Assembly (NCBI GenBank): GCA_964544305.1
Contig: CAZJAZ010000003.1
Coordinates: 62,001 to 126,000, forward strand
Direction: 5' to 3'
Source: JAFDWI01 sp964544305
Lineage (GTDB): Bacteria > Actinomycetota > Acidimicrobiia > Acidimicrobiales > Iamiaceae
DNA length: 64,000 nt
Positions 8,850-17,997 of the stretch are shown piece by piece. Under the pieces are notes generated by a model that worked only from the letters and a program-made list of their open reading frames with translations, searched no databases and was not told the origin of the DNA. Each line of letters begins with the position of its first letter. Within the stretch, counting starts at the first letter, position 1. The translations under genes were made by a program, and so were the position numbers.

Positions 8850-9992
8850 ATGGAAATCAACGGTTTTTGTGACGACGCTTTCACGTCGGTTCGCGATGCA
8901 TTTGTGGGGAACTTCGATCGTGGCGATGAACTTGGCGCAGCGGTTGCCGTCACCCATCAGGGTCGACCTGTGGTTGACCTTTGGGCCGGAGCCGCCGCAC
9001 CCGATGGACGCCCATGGGAGCACGACACGCTCGTGAACGTGTACTCGATCACAAAGACGATGACCTTTATTTGCGTACTGATGCTGATCGATCAAGGGCG
9101 CGTTGACCCGGATGCGCCGGTCGCAAATTATTGGCCTGAATTCGCAACCAATGGCAAAGCCGACATCACCGTGCGCCAAGTGATGAGCCACACCGCTGGG
9201 CTCAGTGGGTTTGACCCGGCAATTGGGGCCAGCGACTTATACAACTGGGACAACGTGTGTTCCGGGCTTGCAGCGCAAGCACCATGGTGGACCCCGGGCG
9301 AAGGATCCGGGTATCACCTCATCACGCAAGGTTTCTTGCTCGGGGAGATCGTGCGCCGAGTAACGGGTCAATCCCTTGGCACCTATTTTGCGAAAGAAGT
9401 TGCGGGCCCACTCGAGGCAGATTTTTTCATTGGACTTCCCGCAACCGAAGACGGCCGCGTAGCAGAACTTGTTCCCCCTGACTTTGCGGCGATCATCGCG
9501 GGCGCTTCAGGTGGCCGTGATTCCATTGCGGCACGCAGTGTGCTGAGTTGCGTCCTCGATGCATCCGAACCACGCACCCGCGAGTGGCGGGCCGCGGAGA
9601 TCCCTGCGGCAGGCGGCATTGGGAACGCACGCTCAATCGCGCGTGTCCATGGGGCGTTAGCGTGCGGAGGCGTGCTCGATGGAGTTACGCTCATGCGTCC
9701 CGAAACGGTCGAATTGGTCCTCGAGGAACAGTCCAACACCAAAGACAAAGTGCTTGGTGTACCGATGCGATTCGGCCTCGGCTTTGGTCTCATGAGTGAC
9801 GACATTCCGCTCAGCCCAAATGAGCGAGCATTTTTTTGGGGAGGTTGGGGAGGATCAATCGCACTCGTTGACCTTGATACGCAAACGTCAGTGGCGTACG
9901 TCATGAACAAAATGGGCACCGGTATGGCGGGCGACATGCGCGGCGGCCTTGTCGTCTTTGCGGCGACCGCCGCAGCCAACGCGCTGCGTTAA
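8850..9992 (+). CDS. serine hydrolase of the beta-lactamase / EstB family
   Basis: A 380-residue class C beta-lactamase-fold protein. The nucleophile motif S-x-x-K is seen in YSITKTMT near residue 69, and later segments GWGGSIALVD and VAYVMNKMG match the C-terminal fold of this esterase family. There is no signal peptide, so it is probably a cytosolic esterase rather than a beta-lactamase. It is divergent from ygfZ and convergent with trpE, separated from it by 4 nt, interrupting the minus-strand trp genes. The substrate is unknown. Confidence 0.88.
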   Translation: MEINGFCDDAFTSVRDAFVGNFDRGDELGAAVAVTHQGRPVVDLWAGAAAPDGRPWEHDTLVNVYSITKTMTFICVLMLIDQGRVDPDAPVANYWPEFATNGKADITVRQVMSHTAGLSGFDPAIGASDLYNWDNVCSGLAAQAPWWTPGEGSGYHLITQGFLLGEIVRRVTGQSLGTYFAKEVAGPLEADFFIGLPATEDGRVAELVPPDFAAIIAGASGGRDSIAARSVLSCVLDASEPRTREWRAAEIPAAGGIGNARSIARVHGALACGGVLDGVTLMRPETVELVLEEQSNTKDKVLGVPMRFGLGFGLMSDDIPLSPNERAFFWGGWGGSIALVDLDTQTSVAYVMNKMGTGMAGDMRGGLVVFAATAAANALR

Positions 9993-9996
9993 CGAC

Positions 9997-11499
9997 TTAG
10001 CGTCGTCGAGCAGTCATGCGCCGTGCCGCGGGCACCGCAGCAAGCAACGCTTTTGCTTTGTTGTGACATTCAAGGTCTTCATCTGCGGCAACACTGTCGG
10101 CGACGATCCCGGCTCCAGCTTGCACCCATGCTCGACCATCAGGTGCCACAATCATCGTGCGAATCGCAATGGCCACATCGGTCGTACCCGCAAAGTCGAT
10201 GTATCCCACGACGCCTGCGTACGGACCACGCTTGGTAGGTTCCAACTCGTCAATAATTTCCATTGCACGCACTTTTGGAGCGCCAGACACCGTTCCTGCT
10301 GGCATTGTCGCTCGTAACACGTCAATCGCGCCCGCACTGTCACGCAATTTTCCCGTCACTTGTGACGTCATGTGCATGACATGGCTGTAGCGCTCAAGAG
10401 TCATCAACTCTTCCACGTTGCATGTTCCATACTGAACGACTCGTCCGACGTCATTGCGGGCAAGGTCAACGAGCATGACGTGCTCTGCGATCTCTTTTGG
10501 ATGCTCACGTAGCTCAGCCGCAAGGCGCCGATCGTCGGCATCGGTTGCGCCACGAAAACGAGTACCAGCAATGGGTCGTGATGTGACGAGTCCTTCTCGA
10601 ACCGTCACCAACGGCTCAGGTGATGATCCGACGAGCGTGAGTTCTTCGTCACGGACGAAGTACATGTAGGGCGACGGGTTTATTTGACGCAATACTCGGT
10701 ATACGTCAAAAGGGTCAGCGTTGAGGTCGAGAGCGAAGCGCTGTGCGAGAACGACCTGGAAAATGTCGCCGGCAACGATGTGTTCTTTGGCCGCCTCAAC
10801 AGACGCCCGATAGGACGTTGATCCCGTTTCAGAAATGGCCTCCGCTGGTGGCTCCCCCGGTACTGGCGGGTCCATGAGCGGCTCGTCAATTGGGCGAGCG
10901 CCGTCGTTCGTCAATTTTTCCAAGCGTTGACAGGCATCGTCGTAGGCCGCATCAATAGCCGCGTCATCCGCATTCTCCGGCAACAGCGTGTTGACGATCA
11001 GTACAACACGCTGACGGAAGTGATCGAACGCCGCGATCTCGCCAATCACGTTCATGACCGCGTCGCAGAAGTCTCGATCATCGTCGGGTGGGTTTGGGAG
11101 TACTTCGACTTCACGCACGACGTCGTAACCGAGATAACCCACCAAACCACCATGGAATGGGGGTAGCCCTTCGATCGTCGGCGGTGAAACGTTTGCAAGG
11201 ACGGCCTCTAAAGCAACCAACATGCCTTGATCGACTGGAACCGTGAATCCGAACTCGCCGGTGATGGTCACCTCGTTGCCTCGGGCACGAAGCTGCACCA
11301 ATGGATTGCGTCCAATGAACGACCAGCGTCCCCAACGTTCACCGTGTTCAACCGACTCAAACAAGAACCCCGGACCATCGTCACACAGGCGAGAAAAAGC
11401 TGCAACCGGGGTGATCAGATCAGCCAACAACTCGCGCCAGATCGGCACGATGCGATTCTCTCGTGCAAGATCCCGGAACTCGTCGCGGCTTGGTTGCAT
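9997..11499 (-). CDS. trpE: anthranilate synthase component I
   Basis: A 500-residue chorismate-utilising enzyme that makes anthranilate with ammonia delivered by TrpG. Family motifs in order are LLFESVEHGERWGRWSFIG (feedback-site region), PFDVYRVLRQINPSPYM, SSPEPLV, RPIAGTRFRG, EHVMLVDLARND and GTVSGAPKVRAMEII. It is not fused to a glutamine amidotransferase; trpG and trpD are not in this window. It lies 6 nt downstream of hisI, so transcription from the his genes probably continues into trpE. Confidence 0.97.
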   Translation of the reverse strand: MQPSRDEFRDLARENRIVPIWRELLADLITPVAAFSRLCDDGPGFLFESVEHGERWGRWSFIGRNPLVQLRARGNEVTITGEFGFTVPVDQGMLVALEAVLANVSPPTIEGLPPFHGGLVGYLGYDVVREVEVLPNPPDDDRDFCDAVMNVIGEIAAFDHFRQRVVLIVNTLLPENADDAAIDAAYDDACQRLEKLTNDGARPIDEPLMDPPVPGEPPAEAISETGSTSYRASVEAAKEHIVAGDIFQVVLAQRFALDLNADPFDVYRVLRQINPSPYMYFVRDEELTLVGSSPEPLVTVREGLVTSRPIAGTRFRGATDADDRRLAAELREHPKEIAEHVMLVDLARNDVGRVVQYGTCNVEELMTLERYSHVMHMTSQVTGKLRDSAGAIDVLRATMPAGTVSGAPKVRAMEIIDELEPTKRGPYAGVVGYIDFAGTTDVAIAIRTMIVAPDGRAWVQAGAGIVADSVAADEDLECHNKAKALLAAVPAARRMTARRR

Positions 11500-11505
11500 G
11501 ACCGA

Positions 11506-11874
11506 CTAGTTGGCGCTTCCAAAGTCACGAAAGAAACACGAGTGGTTTCCTGTGTGACACGCACCTTGCCCTTCTTGTTCCACAACAAACAGCAGTGTGT
11601 CACCGTCACAGTCATAGGAGGCTCGTTTGATCCACTGACGTTCGCCCGACGTATCACCTTTGCGCCACTCTTCTTGACGTGACCGACTCCAAAACACGGT
11701 GCGACCCTCGGCAAATGATCGCTTGAGCGTTGTTTCGTTCATCCAGGCCATCATCAGTACTTCACCCGATCCCTCTTCTTGCACAATGGCGGGCACGAGA
11801 CCGTCAGCGTTGTAGGCAATGCGGGCAAGTTCGTCGTTGGTGACGTCAAAGGTAAATGGAATGCGGTCGGACAC
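11506..11874 (-). CDS. hisI: phosphoribosyl-AMP cyclohydrolase
   Basis: A 122-residue HisI-only enzyme (no HisE fusion) that opens the purine ring of phosphoribosyl-AMP in histidine synthesis. Metal and catalytic motifs are YDCDGDTLLF and CHTGNHSCFFR; the FWSRSRQEEWRKGDTSG segment is typical. It follows hisF by 19 nt and precedes trpE by 6 nt. A separate hisE must lie elsewhere. Confidence 0.97.
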   Translation of the reverse strand: MSDRIPFTFDVTNDELARIAYNADGLVPAIVQEEGSGEVLMMAWMNETTLKRSFAEGRTVFWSRSRQEEWRKGDTSGERQWIKRASYDCDGDTLLFVVEQEGQGACHTGNHSCFFRDFGSAN

Positions 11875-11893
11875 GGTCGCAAAGGCTACGGGG

Positions 11894-12664
11894 TCAGGAG
11901 GCTACGGGGCGAACGAATATCCCACGCTGTTCCATGAGTGCTTTGGCCTCAGCAATTGTGTGGTCGCCAAAATGAAAGATCGATGCGGCAAGCACAGCAT
12001 CAGCATGACCTTGCTGGACACCGTCGGCGAGATCGTCAAGCGTGCCCACTCCTCCCGACGCAATCACAGGGACCGGCACATTGTCAGCGACGGTGCGAGT
12101 GAGCGCAAGATCAAATCCGTCTCGGGTTCCATCACGATCCATTGACGTCAACAAAATTTCACCGGCACCAAGTTCAACGGCCCGCAGTGCCCATTCTCGC
12201 ACGTCGATTCCCGTCGGGGTCCGCCCCCCGTGCAAATACACCTCCCAACCGTTTGCATCACGATTTGCTTTGGCATCGATCGCAACAACCACACACTGGC
12301 GGCCAAAAACGTCAGCGATCTCACGGATGACGTCGGGCCGTTGCACGGCGGCAGTGTTGACACTCACTTTGTCTGCGCCCGCACGCAACATGCGGGTCGC
12401 GTCATCAACGGTACGGATCCCGCCACCAACGGTGAACGGAATAAACACTTCTTCCGCGGTTCGTCGCACGACATCGACCATGGTGTCACGATCATCTGAT
12501 GATGCGGTGATATCAAGAAACACAAGTTCATCGGCGCCTTGTGCGTCATAGCGTGCGGCAAGCTCAACCGGATCGCCAGCATCCCGGAGATCAACAAAGT
12601 TCACGCCCTTGACCACCCGGCCCGCGTCAACGTCTAAACAAGGAATGATTCGGGCTACCTGCAC
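11894..12664 (-). CDS. hisF: imidazole glycerol phosphate synthase cyclase subunit
   Basis: A 256-residue TIM barrel. The catalytic Asp pair lies in IIPCLDVDAGRVVKGVNF and LTSMDRDGTRDGFD; phosphate loops VGGGIRT and ASGGVG are present. With HisH (14084-14725) it makes imidazole glycerol phosphate and AICAR. It is separated from hisA-hisH by the plus-strand histidine phosphatase gene, so expression of the two subunits from one transcript would need to cross an inverted gene. Confidence 0.97.
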   Translation of the reverse strand: MQVARIIPCLDVDAGRVVKGVNFVDLRDAGDPVELAARYDAQGADELVFLDITASSDDRDTMVDVVRRTAEEVFIPFTVGGGIRTVDDATRMLRAGADKVSVNTAAVQRPDVIREIADVFGRQCVVVAIDAKANRDANGWEVYLHGGRTPTGIDVREWALRAVELGAGEILLTSMDRDGTRDGFDLALTRTVADNVPVPVIASGGVGTLDDLADGVQQGHADAVLAASIFHFGDHTIAEAKALMEQRGIFVRPVAS

Positions 12665-12730
12665 GGGCTTTGACGCTACTCTGCCCTCGTCGTTCGCCTC
12701 GGTTCACAAATGCTGCGAAAGAATTGATAC

Positions 12731-13360
12731 ATGACTCATCCACAGTTGCAAGGTCACGTCGTGCTGGTTCGCCACGGTGAAACAGCGTGGAGTCGAACTG
12801 GGCGTCACACCTCAATCACCGACTTAGCGCTCACTGAGCACGGCGTCAGCCAAGCTCGCTCGTTACGTGCAGTCATGCGCACCTGGACATTCGGTGAAAT
12901 TCGCACTTCTCCCCTCCTGCGAGCGCGACAAACCGCCGAACTTGCCGGTCTCGTCAAACCAGCACCGATCATTGACGACGACCTGCTCGAGTGGCGCTAC
13001 GGCGACTACGAAGGCGTCACATCAGCCGAGATTCATGAGCATGATCCAAATTGGACGATCTTTTCAGCCCCAACCCCGGGTGGAGAGTCAATCAGCACCG
13101 TCGAAACACGCGTTGACCGCGTCCTCCAACGCTGTCGCGAGATCGTCAACGATGGATGCAATATCGCGCTGGTGGCACACGGCCACGTTCTCCGTGTCGC
13201 CGGTGCTCGTTGGTTGGCGAGCGCGGGATCGTTCGGGGCTCACCTGGGACTTGATGCTGCATCGTTCTGCGTATTGGGTTACGAACACGACGTGCCGGTC
13301 CTCCGCACGTGGAATCAAACCGTGGCTACGCCAACACAGCAATCGCCTCAGACAACGTGA
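12731..13360 (+). CDS. histidine phosphatase (phosphoglycerate-mutase-like) family protein
   Basis: A 209-residue protein with the catalytic RHG motif at residues 14-16 (VRHGETAWSRTGRHTS), conserved Arg in SPLLRARQTAEL, Glu in LLEWRYGDYEG and a second His in VAHGHVLRV. These make a complete phosphohistidine active site. The RHGETxWSxxGRHT form resembles actinobacterial phosphatases of unclear substrate. It sits inverted between hisF and hisA and its last 35 nt overlap the end of hisA. The window has no recognisable histidinol-phosphatase, so that role is a guess worth testing. Confidence 0.9.
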   Translation: MTHPQLQGHVVLVRHGETAWSRTGRHTSITDLALTEHGVSQARSLRAVMRTWTFGEIRTSPLLRARQTAELAGLVKPAPIIDDDLLEWRYGDYEGVTSAEIHEHDPNWTIFSAPTPGGESISTVETRVDRVLQRCREIVNDGCNIALVAHGHVLRVAGARWLASAGSFGAHLGLDAASFCVLGYEHDVPVLRTWNQTVATPTQQSPQTT

Positions 13361-14087
13361 ATGCACCCTCATAGAGGGCCCGGCCAATAATCACCCCGTG
13401 CAACTTGCGCCATTGCGATTCCAAGTCGGAAAGTGCACGAAGGTCAGCGAGTGAACCAACCCCACCAGAGGCAATGACATCCATTGAGGTCGAAGCCAGC
13501 ACCCGAGCGAGGCCTTGAGTATCTGGACCTTCCATCGTGCCATCGCGCCCGATTTCGGTGACGATCAACGCGGCAACACCACGGTCTTCAAACTCTTGGG
13601 CAACATCGACCATGTCTCGACCAGAATCTTGCTCCCAGCCCCTTGTGGCAACATCCCACATCACCGCTCCTGCATCATCGACTCGCCGTCGAGCGTCAAG
13701 CCCAACCGCCACCTGACCGGGATACGCGGCGGTGAGTTCACTCACCAAGCCGGGGTCTTCGATCGCGGCGGTTCCAACAACCACCCTGGACACTCCAGTT
13801 GACAACAGCGCATCAGCCTTGGCCCGGTCACGTACTCCCCCACCACATTGCACTTGCGCATCGACGCCGGCCACGATCGACGCAATCGTTGTCAAATCAT
13901 GGGCAACACCGGTGCGGGCCGCGTCCAGGTCAACAACATGGATCCAGGTGGCACCGTCGTGGGCAAACGAACGTGCCTGTGCCACCGGATCGTCACCGTA
14001 GGTGGTCTGTTGGTCATAGTCCCCTTGATAGAGGCGAACACACTTTCCACCTCGAAGGTCAATGGCTGGAAAAACTTCCACGGTCAA
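13326..14087 (-). CDS. hisA: ProFAR isomerase (HisA; PriA-like possible)
   Basis: A 253-residue TIM barrel that isomerises ProFAR in histidine synthesis. Catalytic Asp residues lie in FPAIDLRGGKCVRL and VTEIGRDGTMEG, with phosphate loops QCGGGVRD and ASGGVGS. Because trpF is present in the same cluster, dual HisA/TrpF (PriA) activity is not required, although it cannot be excluded by eye. It overlaps hisH by 4 nt upstream and the convergent phosphatase gene by 35 nt. Confidence 0.96.
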   Translation of the reverse strand: MTVEVFPAIDLRGGKCVRLYQGDYDQQTTYGDDPVAQARSFAHDGATWIHVVDLDAARTGVAHDLTTIASIVAGVDAQVQCGGGVRDRAKADALLSTGVSRVVVGTAAIEDPGLVSELTAAYPGQVAVGLDARRRVDDAGAVMWDVATRGWEQDSGRDMVDVAQEFEDRGVAALIVTEIGRDGTMEGPDTQGLARVLASTSMDVIASGGVGSLADLRALSDLESQWRKLHGVIIGRALYEGAFTLSEAIAVLA

Positions 14088-14725
14088 TTCGCTTTCTCAC
14101 AAAGTCGGGCAAAGTTCGCCAGAATCGCCAAACCATTGGCGCCTGATTTTTCGGGGTGAAACTGTGTGGCAAACAAACGCTCCTGGCTTACCGCCGCGCA
14201 AAGTTCGGTGCCGTACTCGCAGGTCGCAACTGTTTCCGCCCCAATTGGCGCTGAAAAACCATGGACGAAATAGCACCAGGGTTCACGTTGCAACCCAAGG
14301 AAAAGTGGGTGTGCACGATCACGGATCTGGAGACGATTCCACTGCATTTGCGGCGACTTCACATGAGAAGGAATGGCCGCAACGTTGCCCGGAAGGACCC
14401 CAAGACCTGCTACACCGGGGTTTTCTTCAGAACCTTCAAAAAGCAGTTGCAAGCCGACACAGATGCCAAGGAACGGCACCCCTTGACCGGACGCTGCTCG
14501 GCTTGAAGCTTCACGAACCACGTCAAAAAGCTCGGTCGCATGCAATGCATTGACGCATCCGGCAAAGGCGCCAACACCTGGCACGACAACGCCATCCGCT
14601 GCGGCAATGTCGTTCAGGGATGCGGTAAGGCGCGTCTCAACGTCAACGTGTTCAAACGCTTTGTGCGCACTTCGCAGATTCCCCACGCCATAATCAACGA
14701 CAGCAATACGAGGTGAACGGCTCAA
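14084..14725 (-). CDS. hisH: imidazole glycerol phosphate synthase glutaminase subunit
   Basis: A 213-residue class I glutamine amidotransferase that supplies ammonia to HisF. The nucleophile Cys is in FLGICVGLQLLFEGS and the His-Glu pair is in ATQFHPEKSGANG. The N-terminal VVDYGVGNLRS motif is typical. It overlaps hisB and hisA by 4 nt each, part of the coupled hisDCBHA run. Confidence 0.97.
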   Translation of the reverse strand: MSRSPRIAVVDYGVGNLRSAHKAFEHVDVETRLTASLNDIAAADGVVVPGVGAFAGCVNALHATELFDVVREASSRAASGQGVPFLGICVGLQLLFEGSEENPGVAGLGVLPGNVAAIPSHVKSPQMQWNRLQIRDRAHPLFLGLQREPWCYFVHGFSAPIGAETVATCEYGTELCAAVSQERLFATQFHPEKSGANGLAILANFARLCEKAN

Positions 14726-15315
14726 AGGACACCCTTCGTGGATGGGACTGTCGACCCCTCCACCCGCACCGCGTCACGCAACGATCGTGCCACACCTTTA
14801 AACGTGGCCTCCACAATGTGATGCGTGTTCGTCCCGGCCAACTTGCGAACGTGCAGAGTGATGCCCGCAGACGTGGCAAAGGAGGTCCAGAAGTGTTCGG
14901 CCATTTCCGGATTAAACGGCGGATCACCCAAGGGCAAGACCTCACCAAAAGGCACGTCGTAGGCGACAAAAGGGCGCCCCGATAAGTCCAATGCCACCGA
15001 GATGAGCGCTTCATCGAGCGGAAAGGATCCACTCGCAAAGCGTCGCACACCAGCTTTATTGCCGAGGGCTTCGGCAAAGATCTCGCCGAGCAAGATGCCC
15101 GTGTCTTCAATTGTGTGGTGACCGTCAACTTCAAGGTCACCGATTGCCCGCACGGTGAGATCGAAACCACCGTGTCGACCAAGTTGGTCAAGCATGTGGT
15201 CAAAAAACGGGAGTCCTGTCGACACCTCAATGACACCGGCGGTTCCATCGAGATTGATCGACGCGGCGATATCAGTCTCGGCGGTCTTGCGTGTTCGCTC
15301 AGCCTGTCTGGTCAT
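14722..15315 (-). CDS. hisB: imidazoleglycerol-phosphate dehydratase
   Basis: A 197-residue monofunctional dehydratase, without the HAD histidinol-phosphatase domain found in enterobacterial HisB. Metal-binding motifs are LPFFDHMLDQLGRHGGFD, DGHHTIEDTGI and a C-terminal THHIVEATFKGVARSL. The N-terminal RKTAETDI segment is conserved. It overlaps hisC and hisH by 4 nt each. Confidence 0.97.
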   Translation of the reverse strand: MTRQAERTRKTAETDIAASINLDGTAGVIEVSTGLPFFDHMLDQLGRHGGFDLTVRAIGDLEVDGHHTIEDTGILLGEIFAEALGNKAGVRRFASGSFPLDEALISVALDLSGRPFVAYDVPFGEVLPLGDPPFNPEMAEHFWTSFATSAGITLHVRKLAGTNTHHIVEATFKGVARSLRDAVRVEGSTVPSTKGVL

Positions 15316-16394
15316 TCGTCCAACGCCTCCTTTAAGGCATCCAAGAATCTCGTGTCTTCTTCTTCAGTGCCAACCGTGACCCGCAGGCAACCTTGCAGTC
15401 CCGGCCACGAGGCACAGTTACGAACCAAGACGGAAGCATCCACAAGACGCTGCCACACCACGTCAGCGTCAACGCCGCGAGGTCGGAACAACACAAAGTT
15501 GGCGTCACTTGGCACCACATCGACGTCTAATGCTTGCAATCCGGTGACGAGGCGGCCTCGCTCTTCACGCAACGTGGCAACCCGCTGTTCCATTTCGTGG
15601 TCGAATTGCAATGCAATTTGGCCCGCAAGTTGTTTGGCGGCGTCGAGGTGATAGGGCAGTACGACCTTGTTCAATTCATTGACCAACCAGGTTGGTCCGA
15701 TGAGATAACCCAAACGTGCACCGGCCATGGCCCACGTTTTTGAAAACGTTCTCGTCACAACAAGCGCGCGGTCTTCCGCCAGCAAGTCCATCGCGCTGCG
15801 ATCAGCAAACTGACCGTACGCCTCGTCAACCACACTAAGATGATCATCGTTCAGGGCACTTTGTTCGATAACGTCTCGCCGTTCAACTCGGCCCGTCGGG
15901 TTGTTTGGCGAACACCAAAACACAATGTCCGGCCCATGTTGAGCAATGAGCGCTTCATATTCCGCAGGTACAACGAAGAAGTCGTCGTCACGTGAACCGG
16001 CAATGACGTCAGTTCCGGTAATGCGGGCCAGGTGTGTGTGCAGTGCGTACGTCGGTTCAAACACGGCCGCTTTGCGACCGGGTCCCCCATAGGTCAACAA
16101 GAGCGTTTGCAAAACCTCATTTGAACCATTGGCGACGAAAACCTGTTCTGGATTCACATCGTGGTGAGCTGCAATGGCTTCTCGGAGTTGTTTCGCCTGG
16201 CGATCCGGATAGCGATTCCATTTAAGAGAACCAAGTGCCTTCTCATACGCAGCCATGAACGCATCCGGGGGCGCATACGGGGACTCATTGGTATTAAGGC
16301 GTACCGCAACGTCGACCTGGGGCGAGTGATAGCCGGTCATCAGCGCGACCGATGAGCGCGGTTCGATCAAAGCCATATCACCATTGTCCGTCAC
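15312..16394 (-). CDS. hisC: histidinol-phosphate aminotransferase
   Basis: A 360-residue class II PLP aminotransferase. The PLP lysine lies in TFSKTWAMAGARLGY; the substrate-binding LNTNESPY and NPNNPTGR-like (CSPNNPTGR) motifs are present, as is the C-terminal RVTVGTEEED segment. It converts imidazole acetol phosphate to histidinol phosphate with glutamate. It overlaps hisD and hisB by 4 nt each. Confidence 0.97.
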   Translation of the reverse strand: MTDNGDMALIEPRSSVALMTGYHSPQVDVAVRLNTNESPYAPPDAFMAAYEKALGSLKWNRYPDRQAKQLREAIAAHHDVNPEQVFVANGSNEVLQTLLLTYGGPGRKAAVFEPTYALHTHLARITGTDVIAGSRDDDFFVVPAEYEALIAQHGPDIVFWCSPNNPTGRVERRDVIEQSALNDDHLSVVDEAYGQFADRSAMDLLAEDRALVVTRTFSKTWAMAGARLGYLIGPTWLVNELNKVVLPYHLDAAKQLAGQIALQFDHEMEQRVATLREERGRLVTGLQALDVDVVPSDANFVLFRPRGVDADVVWQRLVDASVLVRNCASWPGLQGCLRVTVGTEEEDTRFLDALKEALDE

Positions 16395-17686
16395 GAATGG
16401 CCGCGACGCGAAGCGGATTGTGCGTGACAGATAAGACCTTCAGCGGTTGCAAGGGTTGCAAGCGGTGCTGCGAGTTGGTCCATTGCATCTTCCGTAGCAT
16501 CTACCACGTGAATTTCTTTAAGAAAATCACGCACCCCAAGTGCTTGTCCGAAACGGGCACTTCGATGCGTCGGCAAAACATGACTCGGACCCGCCAGATA
16601 ATCACCAAGCGAGGCCGGCGTTGTTGATCCGACAAAAATCGCACCGGCGTTCGTGACGTCTTTGACGAAGCTCTCTGGCTGATCAACCATTACTTGCAGG
16701 TGCTCGGGCGCGACGATATTGACCACTTCCGCTGCTTGTTCGGCCGAACGACACACGACGATGAAGCCGTTTTCGCGCAACGTTGCCTCAATGTCATTTC
16801 GCCGTTGTGCTGTTTCTAACAGCCGGTCCACCTGGGTATCCACCGCATCTGCCACCGCATCATCCCAGGTGACACACCAGGCCAAGCCGAGTGGTCCATG
16901 CTCCGCCTGAACAAGTAGGTCCATCGCCACCAAGTTGGGCGGTGCGGTTTTGTCAGCAACCACAACGACCTCCGATGGTCCCGCAAATGCGCTCGGCACA
17001 CCAACGCGCCCATCAACCATTCGTTTGGCCAATGCAACGTAAATATTTCCCGGTCCCACGATAACGTCAACGGGGTCAATGCGATCGGTGCCAAAGGCGA
17101 CCGCCGCGATCGCTTGAGCGCCGCCCACTTGGATCACCTCATCAACCCCGACGAGGGCGCACGCCGCCAACGTTGCCGCCGGTACGTGACCATCTGGTCC
17201 GGGCGGCACACAAACGACGACACGTTTGACCCCGGCAACTTTCGCAATGAGTGCGGTGTGGAGAACTGTGGATGGATACACCGCTCGACCACCGGGCACG
17301 TAACAGGCAGCGGCCGATACTGGTCGGTACTCCGTGCGGATGGTCACACCACCTTTATCAACAAAGGTTGAAGGTGAAGCGGTTGTGGCGAGTTGATGTT
17401 CATGAAAAGCTCGAATGCGCTCGGCCGCAACTTCCAATGCCTCAACGAGTTCGCCCGGAACCTTGTCACGAGCGGCAGCAATCTCTTGATCGCTCACGTA
17501 CGGATCAGCAATCTCAACGCCATCGAAGCGTGCCGTGAGCTTCACGAGTGCCGCATCGCCACCAACACGCACCTCGTCAAGAATGCTCTTGACGGTCTCA
17601 ATTGGTTCTTGACCACCGGTTGACGGGGCCGGCAAGGCATCGCTCAGCCCACCAGCGTTGAGACGTACATCAATTCGTTGCAGCAC
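16391..17686 (-). CDS. hisD: histidinol dehydrogenase
   Basis: A 431-residue enzyme that oxidises histidinol to histidine in two NAD-dependent steps. Characteristic segments are ARAAC-like (SAAACYVPGGRAVYPS), GVKRVVVCVPP, GPGNIYVALAKR and AGPSEVVVVAD; the metal-binding region HGPLGLAW and SHVLPTHRSARF are also seen. I prefer the GTG at 17686 (VLQRIDVR), which matches the normal N terminus; an upstream in-frame ATG at 17764 would overlap the divergent gene at 17717. It is the first gene of the minus-strand his run, so a promoter should lie in or near 17687-17716. Confidence 0.95.
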   Translation of the reverse strand: MLQRIDVRLNAGGLSDALPAPSTGGQEPIETVKSILDEVRVGGDAALVKLTARFDGVEIADPYVSDQEIAAARDKVPGELVEALEVAAERIRAFHEHQLATTASPSTFVDKGGVTIRTEYRPVSAAACYVPGGRAVYPSTVLHTALIAKVAGVKRVVVCVPPGPDGHVPAATLAACALVGVDEVIQVGGAQAIAAVAFGTDRIDPVDVIVGPGNIYVALAKRMVDGRVGVPSAFAGPSEVVVVADKTAPPNLVAMDLLVQAEHGPLGLAWCVTWDDAVADAVDTQVDRLLETAQRRNDIEATLRENGFIVVCRSAEQAAEVVNIVAPEHLQVMVDQPESFVKDVTNAGAIFVGSTTPASLGDYLAGPSHVLPTHRSARFGQALGVRDFLKEIHVVDATEDAMDQLAAPLATLATAEGLICHAQSASRRGHS

Positions 17687-17716
17687 GTCACGAACGCTAG
17701 TGGCAGGGCGTTCACA

Positions 17717-17950
17717 ATGTCGGATCTGCCAGACTGCACGACTGTGACCCAACACGAACCGCAACTCTCGGCTCTTTCGACCGATCTTGACGATCTCATA
17801 CGCCGAGTTTCAACCATTGCGTATGACCTCGACCACGAGTCCACACAACGGGCGAGCGCGATTCTCTTTGAAACCGAACGTTCGTTACGAGGTGCAGCCC
17901 GGCGCCTTGAAGCAGCCCGCAAAGACCTTGCGGAAGTCCATGATTATTGA
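17717..17950 (+). CDS. small acidic helical hypothetical protein
   Basis: A 77-residue protein starting MSDLPDCTT, predicted by eye to be mostly helical with heptad-like Leu/Ile/Ala spacing (LDDLIRRVSTIAYDLDHE; LRGAARRLEAARKDLAE). It is divergent from hisD with a 30-nt gap and is followed by a strong hairpin. No family is recognised; a DNA-binding or coiled-coil regulatory role is possible but not shown. An in-frame start 39 nt earlier is unlikely because it would overlap hisD. Confidence 0.6.
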   Translation: MSDLPDCTTVTQHEPQLSALSTDLDDLIRRVSTIAYDLDHESTQRASAILFETERSLRGAARRLEAARKDLAEVHDY

Positions 17951-17968
17951 AGTCGCCTGAAAACCAAG

Positions 17969-17996
17969 GACGGCGCCCCTTTGCAGGGGCGCCGTC
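17969..17996. terminator. strong hairpin, probable bidirectional transcription stop
   Basis: A perfect 11-bp GC-rich inverted repeat (GACGGCGCCCC, a 6-nt TTTGCA loop, then its complement) starts 19 nt after the stop of the small plus-strand gene and between convergent genes. No clean T tract follows on the plus strand; on the minus strand a T-rich TTGGTTTTC follows. Confidence 0.6.
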
Positions 17997-17997
17997 G

